40,303 bases of DNA from a virus: positions 1-40,303 of IMG/VR virus record IMGVR_UViG_3300024518_005224. One strand, given 5' to 3'. Positions 6,200 to 12,418 of this stretch are shown here, in pieces. The notes beneath the pieces were generated by a model that had not been told where the DNA came from, searched no databases, and saw only the letters and a list, made by a program, of their open reading frames with translations. The translations under genes and the position numbers were made by a program. The stretch's first letter is position 1; every line of letters begins with the position of its first letter.

Positions 6200-6365
6200 T
6201 CGAGCCAAGCCACACGCGTAACCAGAACTTGGCTTCCTCCAGCCTGCTCAAAGCATTTATTCGAGCGGGGCAAGGGGGGTCGCCGGTGTGCTCACGCTCC
6301 AAGCGGGCCTGGCAATAGTCGATGATGTCTACGACGCTCTCATCCGCCGCTTCCCGACCAATCAC
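6189..6365 (-). CDS. Acb2/Tad1-hairpin-like protein, candidate anti-CBASS/anti-Thoeris sponge
   Basis: 58 residues from GTG 6365, overlapping the HTH gene stop as GTGA; stop TGA at 6189-6191. Two helices are predicted, joined by GDPPCPAR. The second helix, ALSRLEEAKFWLRVWL, matches the signature of the Acb2/Tad1 hairpin family (roughly A-L-[ST]-[KR]-L-E-E-A-x-[FM]-W), whose members bind cyclic nucleotide or cyclic ADP-ribose signals made by bacterial CBASS and Thoeris systems. Known hairpin proteins of this type are about 60-95 residues. It is the second gene of the leftward early operon, a fitting place for anti-defence. Family membership is my recognition from memory; ligand binding is inferred. 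Confidence 0.58.
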   Translation of the reverse strand: MIGREAADESVVDIIDYCQARLEREHTGDPPCPARINALSRLEEAKFWLRVWLGSNGD

Positions 6366-6589
6366 GTCTTCCCCAGGGCGAGCATGGACTCTGTAGGTAC
6401 AGCCCCCTCCGTGAAGTCTCGGACCCTCTCAGCTATGGGTATCCGGACCCGCTGGCCCCGGTGGAGCTTGTACGCTGTTGGATACGCGACCCCCGCATCT
6501 AGGGAGAAGCGCTGCAGGGCAGTAGACTTCTTCTCCCCCTGTCTGCGGTACCTCTCTTCGAACCAAACTCTAAAAACGACATCGGACAT
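6362..6589 (-). CDS. Cro/CI-like HTH transcription regulator
   Basis: 75 residues from ATG 6589. Residues 24-60 form a helix-turn-helix: ALQRFSLDAGVAYPTAYKLH fits helix 2, turn and recognition helix, and the following part (IPIAERVRDFTEGAVPTESM) resembles the end of Cro and YdaS-type domains. The ATG lies at the predicted +1 of the leftward promoter, six bases after its -10, so the mRNA would be leaderless, like lambda cI from PRM. It probably binds the dyad at 6598-6636 and controls both promoters. No dimerisation or protease domain is present, so it is Cro-sized rather than CI-sized. Confidence 0.78.
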   Translation of the reverse strand: MSDVVFRVWFEERYRRQGEKKSTALQRFSLDAGVAYPTAYKLHRGQRVRIPIAERVRDFTEGAVPTESMLALGKT

Positions 6590-6595
6590 GAGAAA

Positions 6596-6624
6596 GATAT
6601 AAATCTCCCTTGCACTACTGTCAA
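6596..6624 (-). promoter_or_regulatory. Leftward early promoter (regulator and replication operon)
   Basis: On the minus strand TTGACA (6624-6619), a 17-base spacer and TATATC (6601-6596). The -35 is perfect. The predicted start falls on or near the A of ATG 6589, giving a leaderless regulator transcript. Confidence 0.75.
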
Positions 6625-6636
6625 GGACGATTTATA
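6598..6636. promoter_or_regulatory. Dyad-symmetric operator covering both divergent promoters
   Basis: The element is symmetric about base 6617. TATAAATC (6598-6605) mirrors GATTTATA (6629-6636), and CCTTG (6608-6612) mirrors CAAGG (6622-6626). The outer arms cover the two -10 boxes and the inner arms overlap the two -35 boxes. This suits binding of a dimeric or tetrameric regulator, most likely the HTH protein encoded next to it. Confidence 0.75.
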
Positions 6637-6638
6637 AG
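6610..6638 (+). promoter_or_regulatory. Rightward early promoter
   Basis: TTGCAC (6610-6615), a 17-base spacer and TATAAG (6633-6638). The predicted start lies within a few bases of ATG 6646, so this transcript too could be leaderless. It interleaves with the leftward promoter: each -35 lies in the other's spacer, so both cannot be occupied at once. Confidence 0.7.
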
Positions 6639-6645
6639 TGTGGAC

Positions 6646-6828
6646 ATGGTTGGTCAAGGGGGAGTCCGGAAACTCACAATGCTGCAGTGGCTCTGCTCCG
6701 ACGCCAAGACCTGCAGGAACATAGGGAACGAAAAGCAGTTCGCGCGGACCCTGAGGAAGATGCGCTCTTTACTAAATGAAGTAGAGGAGGAGTTCCATGA
6801 GCAAGAGAAGATACATAAAAGTGATTGA
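6646..6828 (+). CDS. Hypothetical helical protein, first rightward early gene (60 aa)
   Basis: 60 residues from ATG 6646; a longer reading from TTG 6610 would begin inside the promoter. The C-terminal half (about 25-58) is a charged amphipathic helix that could form a coiled coil. The transcript may be leaderless, as the predicted start is at the ATG. In a two-way switch this slot often holds a second regulator (the counterpart of Cro or CII), but no HTH is evident. Its last 32 bases overlap the next gene. Confidence 0.65.
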   Translation: MVGQGGVRKLTMLQWLCSDAKTCRNIGNEKQFARTLRKMRSLLNEVEEEFHEQEKIHKSD

Positions 6829-7033
6829 TGAAGGCAGGGCCGTCCTGGTGTTCGCGGACAAGGTTACGTCAATGTCGTACAAGGGAGACCGGGTAGAGAT
6901 CTGGACCACGGAAGGAGAGGCGCCGTTGACGGAGAGGTTCCGTGACGAGGAAGCAGCTAGGTCATTTTACCACGGTGCAATTGACTGCGTCGCTGGCAAG
7001 AGCGAGACCAACTTCGTGGTAGCCAAGGTTTAA
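6797..7033 (+). CDS. Hypothetical small protein (78 aa)
   Basis: 78 residues from ATG 6797 with a strong GGAGGAG site upstream, starting inside the preceding gene. The sequence alternates short beta strands (RAVLVF, RVEIWTT) and a helix near residues 48-60, suggesting a small alpha/beta fold. The 70-residue product at 7229 has a similar pattern (strand, strand, helix near the C-terminus), so the two might be distant relatives. Function unknown. Confidence 0.7.
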   Translation: MSKRRYIKVIDEGRAVLVFADKVTSMSYKGDRVEIWTTEGEAPLTERFRDEEAARSFYHGAIDCVAGKSETNFVVAKV

Positions 7034-7035
7034 CG

Positions 7036-7236
7036 GTGGACCACGAGAGTCAGATGCTAATGACTGAGAGGTTGTTCAGACAGTTCGACCAACTACTCGA
7101 GTCAAAGTGTAGAGGCAGGGACCTGGACGAGGAGACTGACCGTAGAGCTGTAGCTATGGAGATGGCCGCAGCTATGGTCCGTATCGGCCTGTACGGTGCA
7201 GCAGATAAGAAATGTTGTGGGGGATGCCATGAGTGA
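7036..7236 (+). CDS. Hypothetical helical protein with C-terminal Cys cluster (66 aa)
   Basis: 66 residues from GTG 7036, with AAGG eight bases upstream. Mostly helical, with an Ala/Met-rich helix near 38-55, and ending in KKCCGGCHE, a compact Cys-Cys-x-x-Cys-His group that could hold a metal. It overlaps the next gene by 8 bases. No family recognised. Confidence 0.65.
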   Translation: MDHESQMLMTERLFRQFDQLLESKCRGRDLDEETDRRAVAMEMAAAMVRIGLYGAADKKCCGGCHE

Positions 7237-7441
7237 GCCTCGCGAGTTCTTACTCCTCCGCACGGAAGATAGTATATCCATAATCCGGAGGGCGGATATC
7301 CTGATGGTCTCGTCAAAAGAGTTTGGCCGTGGGACCTGGCAGGTAATCGTGGCGACGGCAAGGGAGGACTACACTGTAAACTTCTACGATGAGCAAGAGT
7401 CCACGAAATATATGGAAAAGCTAGCCGAGGAGTTGAGATGA
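7229..7441 (+). CDS. Hypothetical small alpha/beta protein (70 aa)
   Basis: 70 residues from ATG 7229; a longer frame from 7196 lies in the upstream gene and is not needed. Beta strands EFLLLR, SISIIRR and WQVIVATA are followed by a C-terminal helix. Its TGA overlaps the nuclease start as ATGA, so it is coupled to that gene. The family is not recognised. Confidence 0.68.
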   Translation: MSEPREFLLLRTEDSISIIRRADILMVSSKEFGRGTWQVIVATAREDYTVNFYDEQESTKYMEKLAEELR

Positions 7442-8424
7442 CCTGGGACTGTACAAAGTGGGCAACTAAGGAAGACCCGGCCCGGCAGTCCGACTTCGGG
7501 AATCTCATCGGCCCCTACGGCTGTCCTCGTAAGTTCAAGTACACGAAGGACGGAGTCGACCGAGACCCGTTTTCTGTACCCTGGCGTAGGACTATGGGCA
7601 CCGCGGTCCACCACGCAATAGAAGTAACCCTCAAGTCTGGTCACCCCCCTACACATGAGGAATACACCTACATGGTCTTAGAGGGACTCGAGGCGGAACG
7701 GGGAAACAAGCCGATAGACTGGAAGGACGCGAGGGCCGAGCTCGAGGTAGACAAGGGCGCCCGGATGGCTGCAGCTGTCGTTGATGACATGGCAGAGAGG
7801 GCAGAGGAGATAGTCCTGACCGAGTCCTCGTTTACTACCTGCATCGGCGGCTTCTGGTTCCGGGGTACCCTGGACATCTTGTACCGAGACCGTGGCGGCA
7901 GGTTGGTCCTGGCCGACTGGAAGACGGGGGCCAAGGCCATCAGCAAGATAGTCAGGGACCACGGGTACCAACTGGGCATCTACGCTCACGCTGTAGCTTT
8001 CGGAGAGTTCGAGGACGGCAAGAGGGTCTCCGCGCATCCGGACAAGATGTATATCGTTCAAACCCAGGACATGCTGGCGTACACTAAGGGGTCGCGTAAG
8101 AAGATATGGACTCAGGAAGAGGCAGAGCACTGGGGCGTTCCGATGGGTGGTGTGGCCTATCCGAAGCCGGGGGACCAGAAGGGGCCGGCCTGGTACGAGG
8201 GCCAGTTCTCTCTGGAGAGGCTCAAGAGACTAGAACTCTCTTGCTCCCGCATGGTGCAGATGGTTCGGAACGGGCACTTCCCAGATAGCATGTCGGAGAA
8301 GTGCGGAGGCTGTGGCTTCAGACCTCAGTGTTTTACTGAAGGACTGAGCATGGGCGGGGACGAGCAAGACAGAGCAAACGATTCTCTCGAGGGGATAGAC
8401 CTCTCGGGTCTAGACGACATCTAA
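7438..8424 (+). CDS. Cas4/RecB-like PD-(D/E)XK exonuclease with Fe-S cysteines
   Basis: 328 residues from ATG 7438. This superfamily degrades DNA ends in recombination and repair. The layout is typical: Cys29 in GPYGCPRKF, the GTAVHHAIE motif (about 53-61), Asp in FRGTLDIL (about 140-147), the catalytic pair in LADWKTGA (about 157-164), QLGIYAHA (about 176-183), then Cys-x2-Cys-x5-Cys (about 286-294). One early and three late cysteines would hold a 4Fe-4S cluster, as in Cas4 and AddB. The SSB-like gene follows, so the pair probably supplies end resection plus strand protection. No annealase was recognised beside it. Confidence 0.85.
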   Translation: MTWDCTKWATKEDPARQSDFGNLIGPYGCPRKFKYTKDGVDRDPFSVPWRRTMGTAVHHAIEVTLKSGHPPTHEEYTYMVLEGLEAERGNKPIDWKDARAELEVDKGARMAAAVVDDMAERAEEIVLTESSFTTCIGGFWFRGTLDILYRDRGGRLVLADWKTGAKAISKIVRDHGYQLGIYAHAVAFGEFEDGKRVSAHPDKMYIVQTQDMLAYTKGSRKKIWTQEEAEHWGVPMGGVAYPKPGDQKGPAWYEGQFSLERLKRLELSCSRMVQMVRNGHFPDSMSEKCGGCGFRPQCFTEGLSMGGDEQDRANDSLEGIDLSGLDDI

Positions 8425-8443
8425 TGCAACGGAGGACACGAGG

Positions 8444-9196
8444 ATGACGAACGAACTAGCAGTAGCAGGAGAGCAAGCACTAGCAGGCCTGGACATGGAG
8501 ACCGACGGTCTGGACGAAGTAGGTGCAGAGGAAGTAAAGATTCCCTCGATGGTCTGGAACATGGCAGGCCAAAAGCCCGACCAGTTCTTCAATACAGTGA
8601 CCGAGGAAATGAAGCCCAGCATAAATGCTGTCCTCCTGTACCTCCACAAGACTAACGAGTGGAGGGAGTACACAGAGGGCGAGGGCACCAAGACTCTGTG
8701 CCGGAGTCAGAACAGAACCGACGGGGTGGCCCACGACGGCGTGCTACGTACCTGCGCAGGATGCCCCGAGTCGCAGTGGAGGATGGACGAGACCACAGGA
8801 CGCAAGCGTCAGCTCTGCTCCATCGTCTACAACATTACGGGTTTCGACCTGGACGAGGGGTCTCCGTTTATTATCCGCCACCGGAAGACTGCCGTCCCTC
8901 CCCTGGTTGCTTACCTCAACAAGTACCATCTCAACCGTAGACCTATGGAAGGTCGCATGGGGAACTGGCCACTGTTCATGTGGGCGGCGAAGATCGAGCT
9001 GGTCCTGGCCTCGAACAAGAAGTACGCGGTGCCCGGCCTATCCCAGGGAGAACGGTTCCCCGCAGACAAGCTGCAAGAGTACGCAGAGATGGCTAAGTAT
9101 CTGAAGGATATCTCCCCCATCATTGGGCAGGAGGCTCCACCTAAAGGCAAGCCGCAGACCAAGTCGGACTTCTCTGATGAAGAGGTCCCGTTCTGA
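8444..9196 (+). CDS. Single-stranded DNA-binding protein-like
   Basis: 250 residues from ATG 8444, with GGAGG upstream. The last nine residues, DFSDEEVPF, match the acidic tip used by bacterial SSB and phage gp2.5-type proteins to contact replication partners. The middle carries four cysteines (about 87-127, including CAGC), which could hold zinc. Length and context (after a Cas4-like nuclease, before nucleotide-metabolism genes) fit a phage SSB of the non-canonical large type. An OB fold is likely but cannot be proved by eye. A recombination annealase is the main alternative. Confidence 0.68.
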   Translation: MTNELAVAGEQALAGLDMETDGLDEVGAEEVKIPSMVWNMAGQKPDQFFNTVTEEMKPSINAVLLYLHKTNEWREYTEGEGTKTLCRSQNRTDGVAHDGVLRTCAGCPESQWRMDETTGRKRQLCSIVYNITGFDLDEGSPFIIRHRKTAVPPLVAYLNKYHLNRRPMEGRMGNWPLFMWAAKIELVLASNKKYAVPGLSQGERFPADKLQEYAEMAKYLKDISPIIGQEAPPKGKPQTKSDFSDEEVPF

Positions 9197-9498
9197 TGTC
9201 GGCTTATACGTACCATTCCAGGAATGAGTCGTGGGATAAGCTGGACAGCCCTGGCGAGGTAATCCTCAGATACAGGGACAAGTTGAGAGTGGTGGCCAGC
9301 GTCGTGGCCGATTACGAAGTTCCTGACAGCCGGGACGTCACCTTCACCATCGAGGAGAAAGTGGCTGACTCCTTAGGAGAAGAGTCCTGGGTAGAGGTGG
9401 ACTCTACCCCCAGTAAAGAAATCGAGCTTGTACTCTTCGGTCTGGCTTCAAAGCACCTTAGCCTGAAGGAACTGAAGGAGTCCAGTGAACCACTCTAG
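9196..9498 (+). CDS. Hypothetical protein (100 aa)
   Basis: 100 residues; ATG 9196 overlaps the SSB-like stop as TGATG. The first 80 residues look beta-rich with charged turns, and the end (KHLSLKELKESSEPL) is helical. Coupled translation with the SSB-like gene suggests a shared early role. The family is not recognised. Confidence 0.65.
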   Translation: MSAYTYHSRNESWDKLDSPGEVILRYRDKLRVVASVVADYEVPDSRDVTFTIEEKVADSLGEESWVEVDSTPSKEIELVLFGLASKHLSLKELKESSEPL

Positions 9499-9661
9499 CG
9501 TAATCAAGACGTGGACCGCAGAGCTCGAAGCCATGAGGAAGTCTCGTGAAGAGCTCAACCGTAGGTCAGTGATGATGGCCTGCGACGCTGACGACATGGC
9601 GCACGACATCGAGGTCCTGGTTTCAGCTATCCAAGTACTCAAAGCATACGATAAGGAGTAG
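9485..9661 (+). CDS. Small helical protein (58 aa)
   Basis: 58 residues from GTG 9485 to TAG 9659-9661, overlapping the upstream gene by 14 bases. It fills the gap before the gene at 9668. The whole length reads as two helices with heptad-like hydrophobic spacing (about 5-25 and 33-55), so a helical hairpin or coiled coil is likely. Evidence is coding continuity and packing; function unknown. Confidence 0.55.
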   Translation: MNHSSVIKTWTAELEAMRKSREELNRRSVMMACDADDMAHDIEVLVSAIQVLKAYDKE

Positions 9662-9667
9662 GGGACC

Positions 9668-9988
9668 ATGGCCGAGGACATCGTAATCAATGCAATCAGG
9701 GAGGTCTGCTCTGAACTGTCCGACATGCTCGTAGCTAAGAACAGAGCCTACGGGAACTCGGCCTTGGAGCCCCTCCGTATCTTTTCCAAGGCCTCAGTGG
9801 AGGAACAGCTCAACGTCAGGATTGATGACAAGCTGAGTAGGATTCTGAGGGGGGACGGCTCGGGGGATGAAGACGCAGAGCTGGACCTGAGGGGCTATCT
9901 TACCCTGAAGGCCGTCCTCAAGAAGATGGCCGGGTGCCCTACAGCGAAGATATCTGGGGGGAAGGGCGGAGATGGAGAGTGGAGATAA
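9668..9988 (+). CDS. Nmad1/DUF1599-type nucleotide-associated protein
   Basis: 106 residues from ATG 9668, with GGAG upstream. The sequence DMLVAKNRAYGNSALEPLRIF, followed by VRIDDKLSRI and DLRGYLTL, is the hallmark of the DUF1599 family, called nucleotide modification associated domain 1, related to all-alpha NTP pyrophosphohydrolases. Such proteins occur in phages that manipulate the nucleotide pool or make modified bases. No other base-modification gene was seen in this genome, so a house-cleaning or defence-evasion role is as likely. Its end overlaps the next gene by 10 bases. Confidence 0.78.
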   Translation: MAEDIVINAIREVCSELSDMLVAKNRAYGNSALEPLRIFSKASVEEQLNVRIDDKLSRILRGDGSGDEDAELDLRGYLTLKAVLKKMAGCPTAKISGGKGGDGEWR

Positions 9989-10419
9989 CTGAACAGATAT
10001 GCCGCATAGAGGAAGCGAGCGAGCCTAACACTAGGAGTCCACACCTTGCTTGTTTTTCTGGCTACCGAGTCATAACAACAGAGGGGAGAATCCTAATGCT
10101 CATCAGTACTGACCAAGACTGCTGCGAAGAATGGGGATACTTCTGGTCAGAGGATGACCCTGGCGGGTTCGTGGGAGCAGACCTGCTGTCGGTAGAAATA
10201 GTCGACGATGCTTACAAGTCTTACCGGCTCCCCCATTGGAAGAAATCCGACGGGTCTGAGTTTAGATGGGACGATGGTGCAGTATTTGTCAACTTCGAAA
10301 CGGACAGGGGTACCCTTCAGTTTGTAATCTACAACGAACAAAACGGGTTTTACGGACACAGGGTTAAGATTACGAGCACCAGAGAGGGGCGACCCTTAGA
10401 ATTAGACACGGAGATATGA
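9979..10419 (+). CDS. Hypothetical phage protein with CCEEWGYFW motif (146 aa)
   Basis: I choose GTG 9979 because a GGGCGGAGATGGAGA site lies just upstream; GTG 9934 would lengthen it by 15 residues. The protein is beta-rich and contains DQDCCEEWGYFWSEDD near residues 45-60, a motif I associate with a widespread uncharacterised phage family (possibly DUF7448). Aromatic and acidic residues dominate. Function unknown. It sits between Nmad1 and the transglycosylase. Confidence 0.62.
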   Translation: MEITEQICRIEEASEPNTRSPHLACFSGYRVITTEGRILMLISTDQDCCEEWGYFWSEDDPGGFVGADLLSVEIVDDAYKSYRLPHWKKSDGSEFRWDDGAVFVNFETDRGTLQFVIYNEQNGFYGHRVKITSTREGRPLELDTEI

Positions 10420-10443
10420 TGTGGTCTCAGGGGAGGAAGAACA

Positions 10444-11040
10444 ATGAGGATGAAGGATGCCAGTGATTACTTCGTGCTGTCTTTGGTGCTCGGTTGTGCA
10501 GGCGTTTTCCTTGTGGCGTCTGACTGTTCAGCCCAGGGGGAAGCACAAGAAGAGATGGTCCAGAGAATCGAGGAGATGATATCCGTCGGTCCGGAGCCAC
10601 CTAGACATTGTCGTCAGGGCGCTGGTGCTTCTGATACTTGGAGGCTGTGTAGGACTCGGCTTATGGAATTCGTCGACTGGTTCTACATGGCCTCCGGTAC
10701 TTACGAAGTCAGGGCAGAGACCCTGGCAGCCATTGCTATGGTCGAGTCCCGGTTCAGCCCCGATGCAATCTCTAGGTCTGGAGCTGTGTCCATCATGCAG
10801 CTGGTACCACGCTGGTTCCCTGAACTGAGGTTCGGGGTGGACGGGGCGCATACAATAGAGTGCCTAGCTACGACGGGAGCCTGCCAGGACGAACCCATCA
10901 TGAAAGCAGCGGAGCGGCTGGCGGAAATGATTACGTTCTGCGGGTCCGAGGCCGAGGCTATCGGCTACTACAATACAGGCGAGTGTCAGGTAAACGGGTA
11001 CGTCAGGTCAGTACTCAGGGCTAGAAGAATACTGGAGTGA
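10444..11040 (+). CDS. Exported lytic transglycosylase (SLT fold)
   Basis: 198 residues from ATG 10444, with GGGGAGGAAG upstream. A hydrophobic signal (about 10-26) ends near CSAQ, so the enzyme should be exported or membrane-anchored. The catalytic segment AIAMVESRFSPDA has Glu101, followed by SGAVSIMQLVP and, later, AIGYYNTGE, the three SLT motifs. Lytic transglycosylases cleave the glycan strand of peptidoglycan. It is in the rightward early operon, far from the amidase in the late lysis block, so it may remodel the wall during infection or superinfection control rather than cause lysis. Cys pairs suggest disulfides. Confidence 0.82.
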   Translation: MRMKDASDYFVLSLVLGCAGVFLVASDCSAQGEAQEEMVQRIEEMISVGPEPPRHCRQGAGASDTWRLCRTRLMEFVDWFYMASGTYEVRAETLAAIAMVESRFSPDAISRSGAVSIMQLVPRWFPELRFGVDGAHTIECLATTGACQDEPIMKAAERLAEMITFCGSEAEAIGYYNTGECQVNGYVRSVLRARRILE

Positions 11041-11044
11041 AGAC

Positions 11045-11245
11045 ATGGGACTACTAAATATTCAGACTGCTATTTGCGACGAGTGCGGGCAGGCACAGGA
11101 CTACCGGACCCCTAACATGGGACTCGCCCCCGTGGCCTGGGCTGCCAACGACGACGGGAGCAAACTATTCTGCGGTGGATGTATCAAGAAGGCTGCAGAA
11201 GAAGGGGAGAAGAAAGATGAGGAGCCCGAAGTTCACTCTGATTGA
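11045..11245 (+). CDS. Small zinc-ribbon protein (66 aa)
   Basis: 66 residues from ATG 11045. CDECGQ (about 11-16) and CGGC (about 43-46) make a two-knuckle zinc ribbon. The acidic C-terminal tail (about 50-66) overlaps the next gene by 29 bases. It could bind nucleic acid or RNA polymerase, but nothing specific can be assigned. Confidence 0.65.
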   Translation: MGLLNIQTAICDECGQAQDYRTPNMGLAPVAWAANDDGSKLFCGGCIKKAAEEGEKKDEEPEVHSD

Positions 11246-11519
11246 CGCAACAGAGACATTCACCGAGGAAGAGATAAAGGTAGCCGAGGGGCTCATCGTC
11301 CCTCTCAACGACCTAGTCCTAGAGCAGGAGGAGGAGGAGGAGCAGCATGAGAGGGATGCGAATACCTTCTGGGTTGGGGTTGGTCTCGCCTACGGGACTC
11401 TGGTGGCGATGTACATCTCCAATTCAGAGGACCAAGAAGCGGCTGCGAAACTTATTGAGCAGGTTGTTTACGGCCTAAGGTCTCAAGAGGAACCGAAGCC
11501 TAAGCCAGGGATGAACTGA
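11217..11519 (+). CDS. Hypothetical protein with acidic run and membrane-like helix (100 aa)
   Basis: 100 residues from ATG 11217, with a GGGGAGAAGAAAG site. An acidic stretch (about 35-46, EQEEEEEQHERD) precedes a moderately hydrophobic helix (about 50-67, FWVGVGLAYGTLVAMYI) that could be a single membrane span. It is the last gene of the rightward operon and ends 18 bases before the convergent amidase stop. The family is not recognised. Confidence 0.62.
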   Translation: MRSPKFTLIDATETFTEEEIKVAEGLIVPLNDLVLEQEEEEEQHERDANTFWVGVGLAYGTLVAMYISNSEDQEAAAKLIEQVVYGLRSQEEPKPKPGMN

Positions 11520-11524
11520 CATAC

Positions 11525-11538
11525 GTTCCACGTGAAAC
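11525..11538. promoter_or_regulatory. parS-like ParB-binding motif
   Basis: GTTCCACGTGAAAC agrees at all 14 positions with the core GTTNCACGTGAAAC of the conserved bacterial chromosomal centromere site parS; only the outermost bases of the 16-bp consensus differ (C and T instead of T and A). It fills most of the 18-bp gap between the convergent operons. It could also act as a short self-complementary terminator, but it has no loop and no T-run. Confidence 0.55.
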
Positions 11539-12239
11539 TAACCGCACATCTCAGGTAGCCCAGCCCTGCGTGCGAACGACTGCCAGCCCTTCCACTTACT
11601 GGGGGGAGGGTCCCAGGGCGCACCCTTGAACGTAGTCCGGGATATGGGTGCAGCATCTGAATGGGTGATGACCCTCTCTCTACTGAGGCGGACCCCAGTC
11701 GAAGAAGATATCTCCTCGCAGAGACCGACCAGTGTCTTCCAGCATCTGTCAGACCATGGGGCAGAGATTGTCCGCGGGCAGACAACCTCGATACCCACGG
11801 TGACATCATTAGGACGCCCTGTGCGCCAGAGCTGTCCTTCAGCTAGTTCCCGGGGAGACTTGAAGTCCGGCCATCGCTGGAACCACCAACCGTACTTGTT
11901 GGACGCGTTCCAGTCTGGGCTTACGTACGCGTTCCGCCTGCTAGAACCCACATGCCATGCTCCAAAGTCCATCGGCACCATCTGGATGCACTCTCCTCGT
12001 TGCCCCACAACGAAATGGGCTCCGAAGTGGCCGACTCTGCCGTCCCGGTACATGTCAACTGCTGTCTGGAACGGGTCTCCGGCAGGTCCAGCATTGCGTA
12101 CAGGACCTGAGCCGGTTGTGTGGATGACGATGGCTTCGACATTATCGTGTCTCCTCGCTTTGAACTTGCCCTTGGCGAAGCCGTAGAGAGGCACGAAAGT
12201 CGATGCGGCGCCTACTTCAGTCCTCTTCTTCTCCCCCAT
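11538..12239 (-). CDS. N-acetylmuramoyl-L-alanine amidase (endolysin)
   Basis: 233 residues from ATG 12239. Amidase_2-type enzymes cut the bond between muramic acid and the peptide using zinc. Here His40 (IVIHTTG), His193 (ITHSDAAP) and Asp210 (GAPWDPP) occupy the metal-ligand places, and Glu151 in VGIEVV fits the catalytic acid region. There is no signal peptide, so a holin must release it. No separate wall-binding domain is visible; the whole length is one catalytic domain with a short tail. It is the last gene of the late operon, overlapping the upstream gene by 23 bases. Confidence 0.87.
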   Translation of the reverse strand: MGEKKRTEVGAASTFVPLYGFAKGKFKARRHDNVEAIVIHTTGSGPVRNAGPAGDPFQTAVDMYRDGRVGHFGAHFVVGQRGECIQMVPMDFGAWHVGSSRRNAYVSPDWNASNKYGWWFQRWPDFKSPRELAEGQLWRTGRPNDVTVGIEVVCPRTISAPWSDRCWKTLVGLCEEISSSTGVRLSRERVITHSDAAPISRTTFKGAPWDPPPSKWKGWQSFARRAGLPEMCG

Positions 12240-12417
12240 CAGCGAACTTCTCCAGTGCTTCGATGCGGGCCAAAATAGCCTTCATCTCAATCTTGAACTT
12301 GGACGGGAGAATCTTGTCTACCTTCTCGTCTGCCTCGTCCTTGATGGCCTCTGCTGTAGTCCGAGCGATACCGATGAGAGCACCTATGGCCTTGAGTATA
12401 TCCAGAAATGTTTCCAT
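12217..12417 (-). CDS. Small helical protein of the lysis cassette (66 aa)
   Basis: 66 residues from ATG 12417, one base after the upstream TGA; the open frame extends to 12681 but overlaps the lipoprotein gene. Residues 1-20 are a hydrophobic or amphipathic helix (FLDILKAIGALIGIA), followed by charged helices that could form a coiled coil. This is compatible with a peripheral membrane holin partner or antiholin, but the hydrophobic stretch is short. Assignment to lysis rests on position beside the amidase. Confidence 0.6.
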   Translation of the reverse strand: METFLDILKAIGALIGIARTTAEAIKDEADEKVDKILPSKFKIEMKAILARIEALEKFADGGEEED

Positions 12418-12418
12418 G

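Noticed and set aside
6362-6589. Evidence for a lysogenic (CI-type) life style
   Set aside because: The HTH protein is Cro-sized and no integrase, excisionase or partition genes were found; the parS-like site alone does not show lysogeny.
11626-12186. 186-residue rightward ORF opposite the amidase
   Set aside because: The minus strand carries a clear amidase with catalytic residues; the other frame has no recognisable features.
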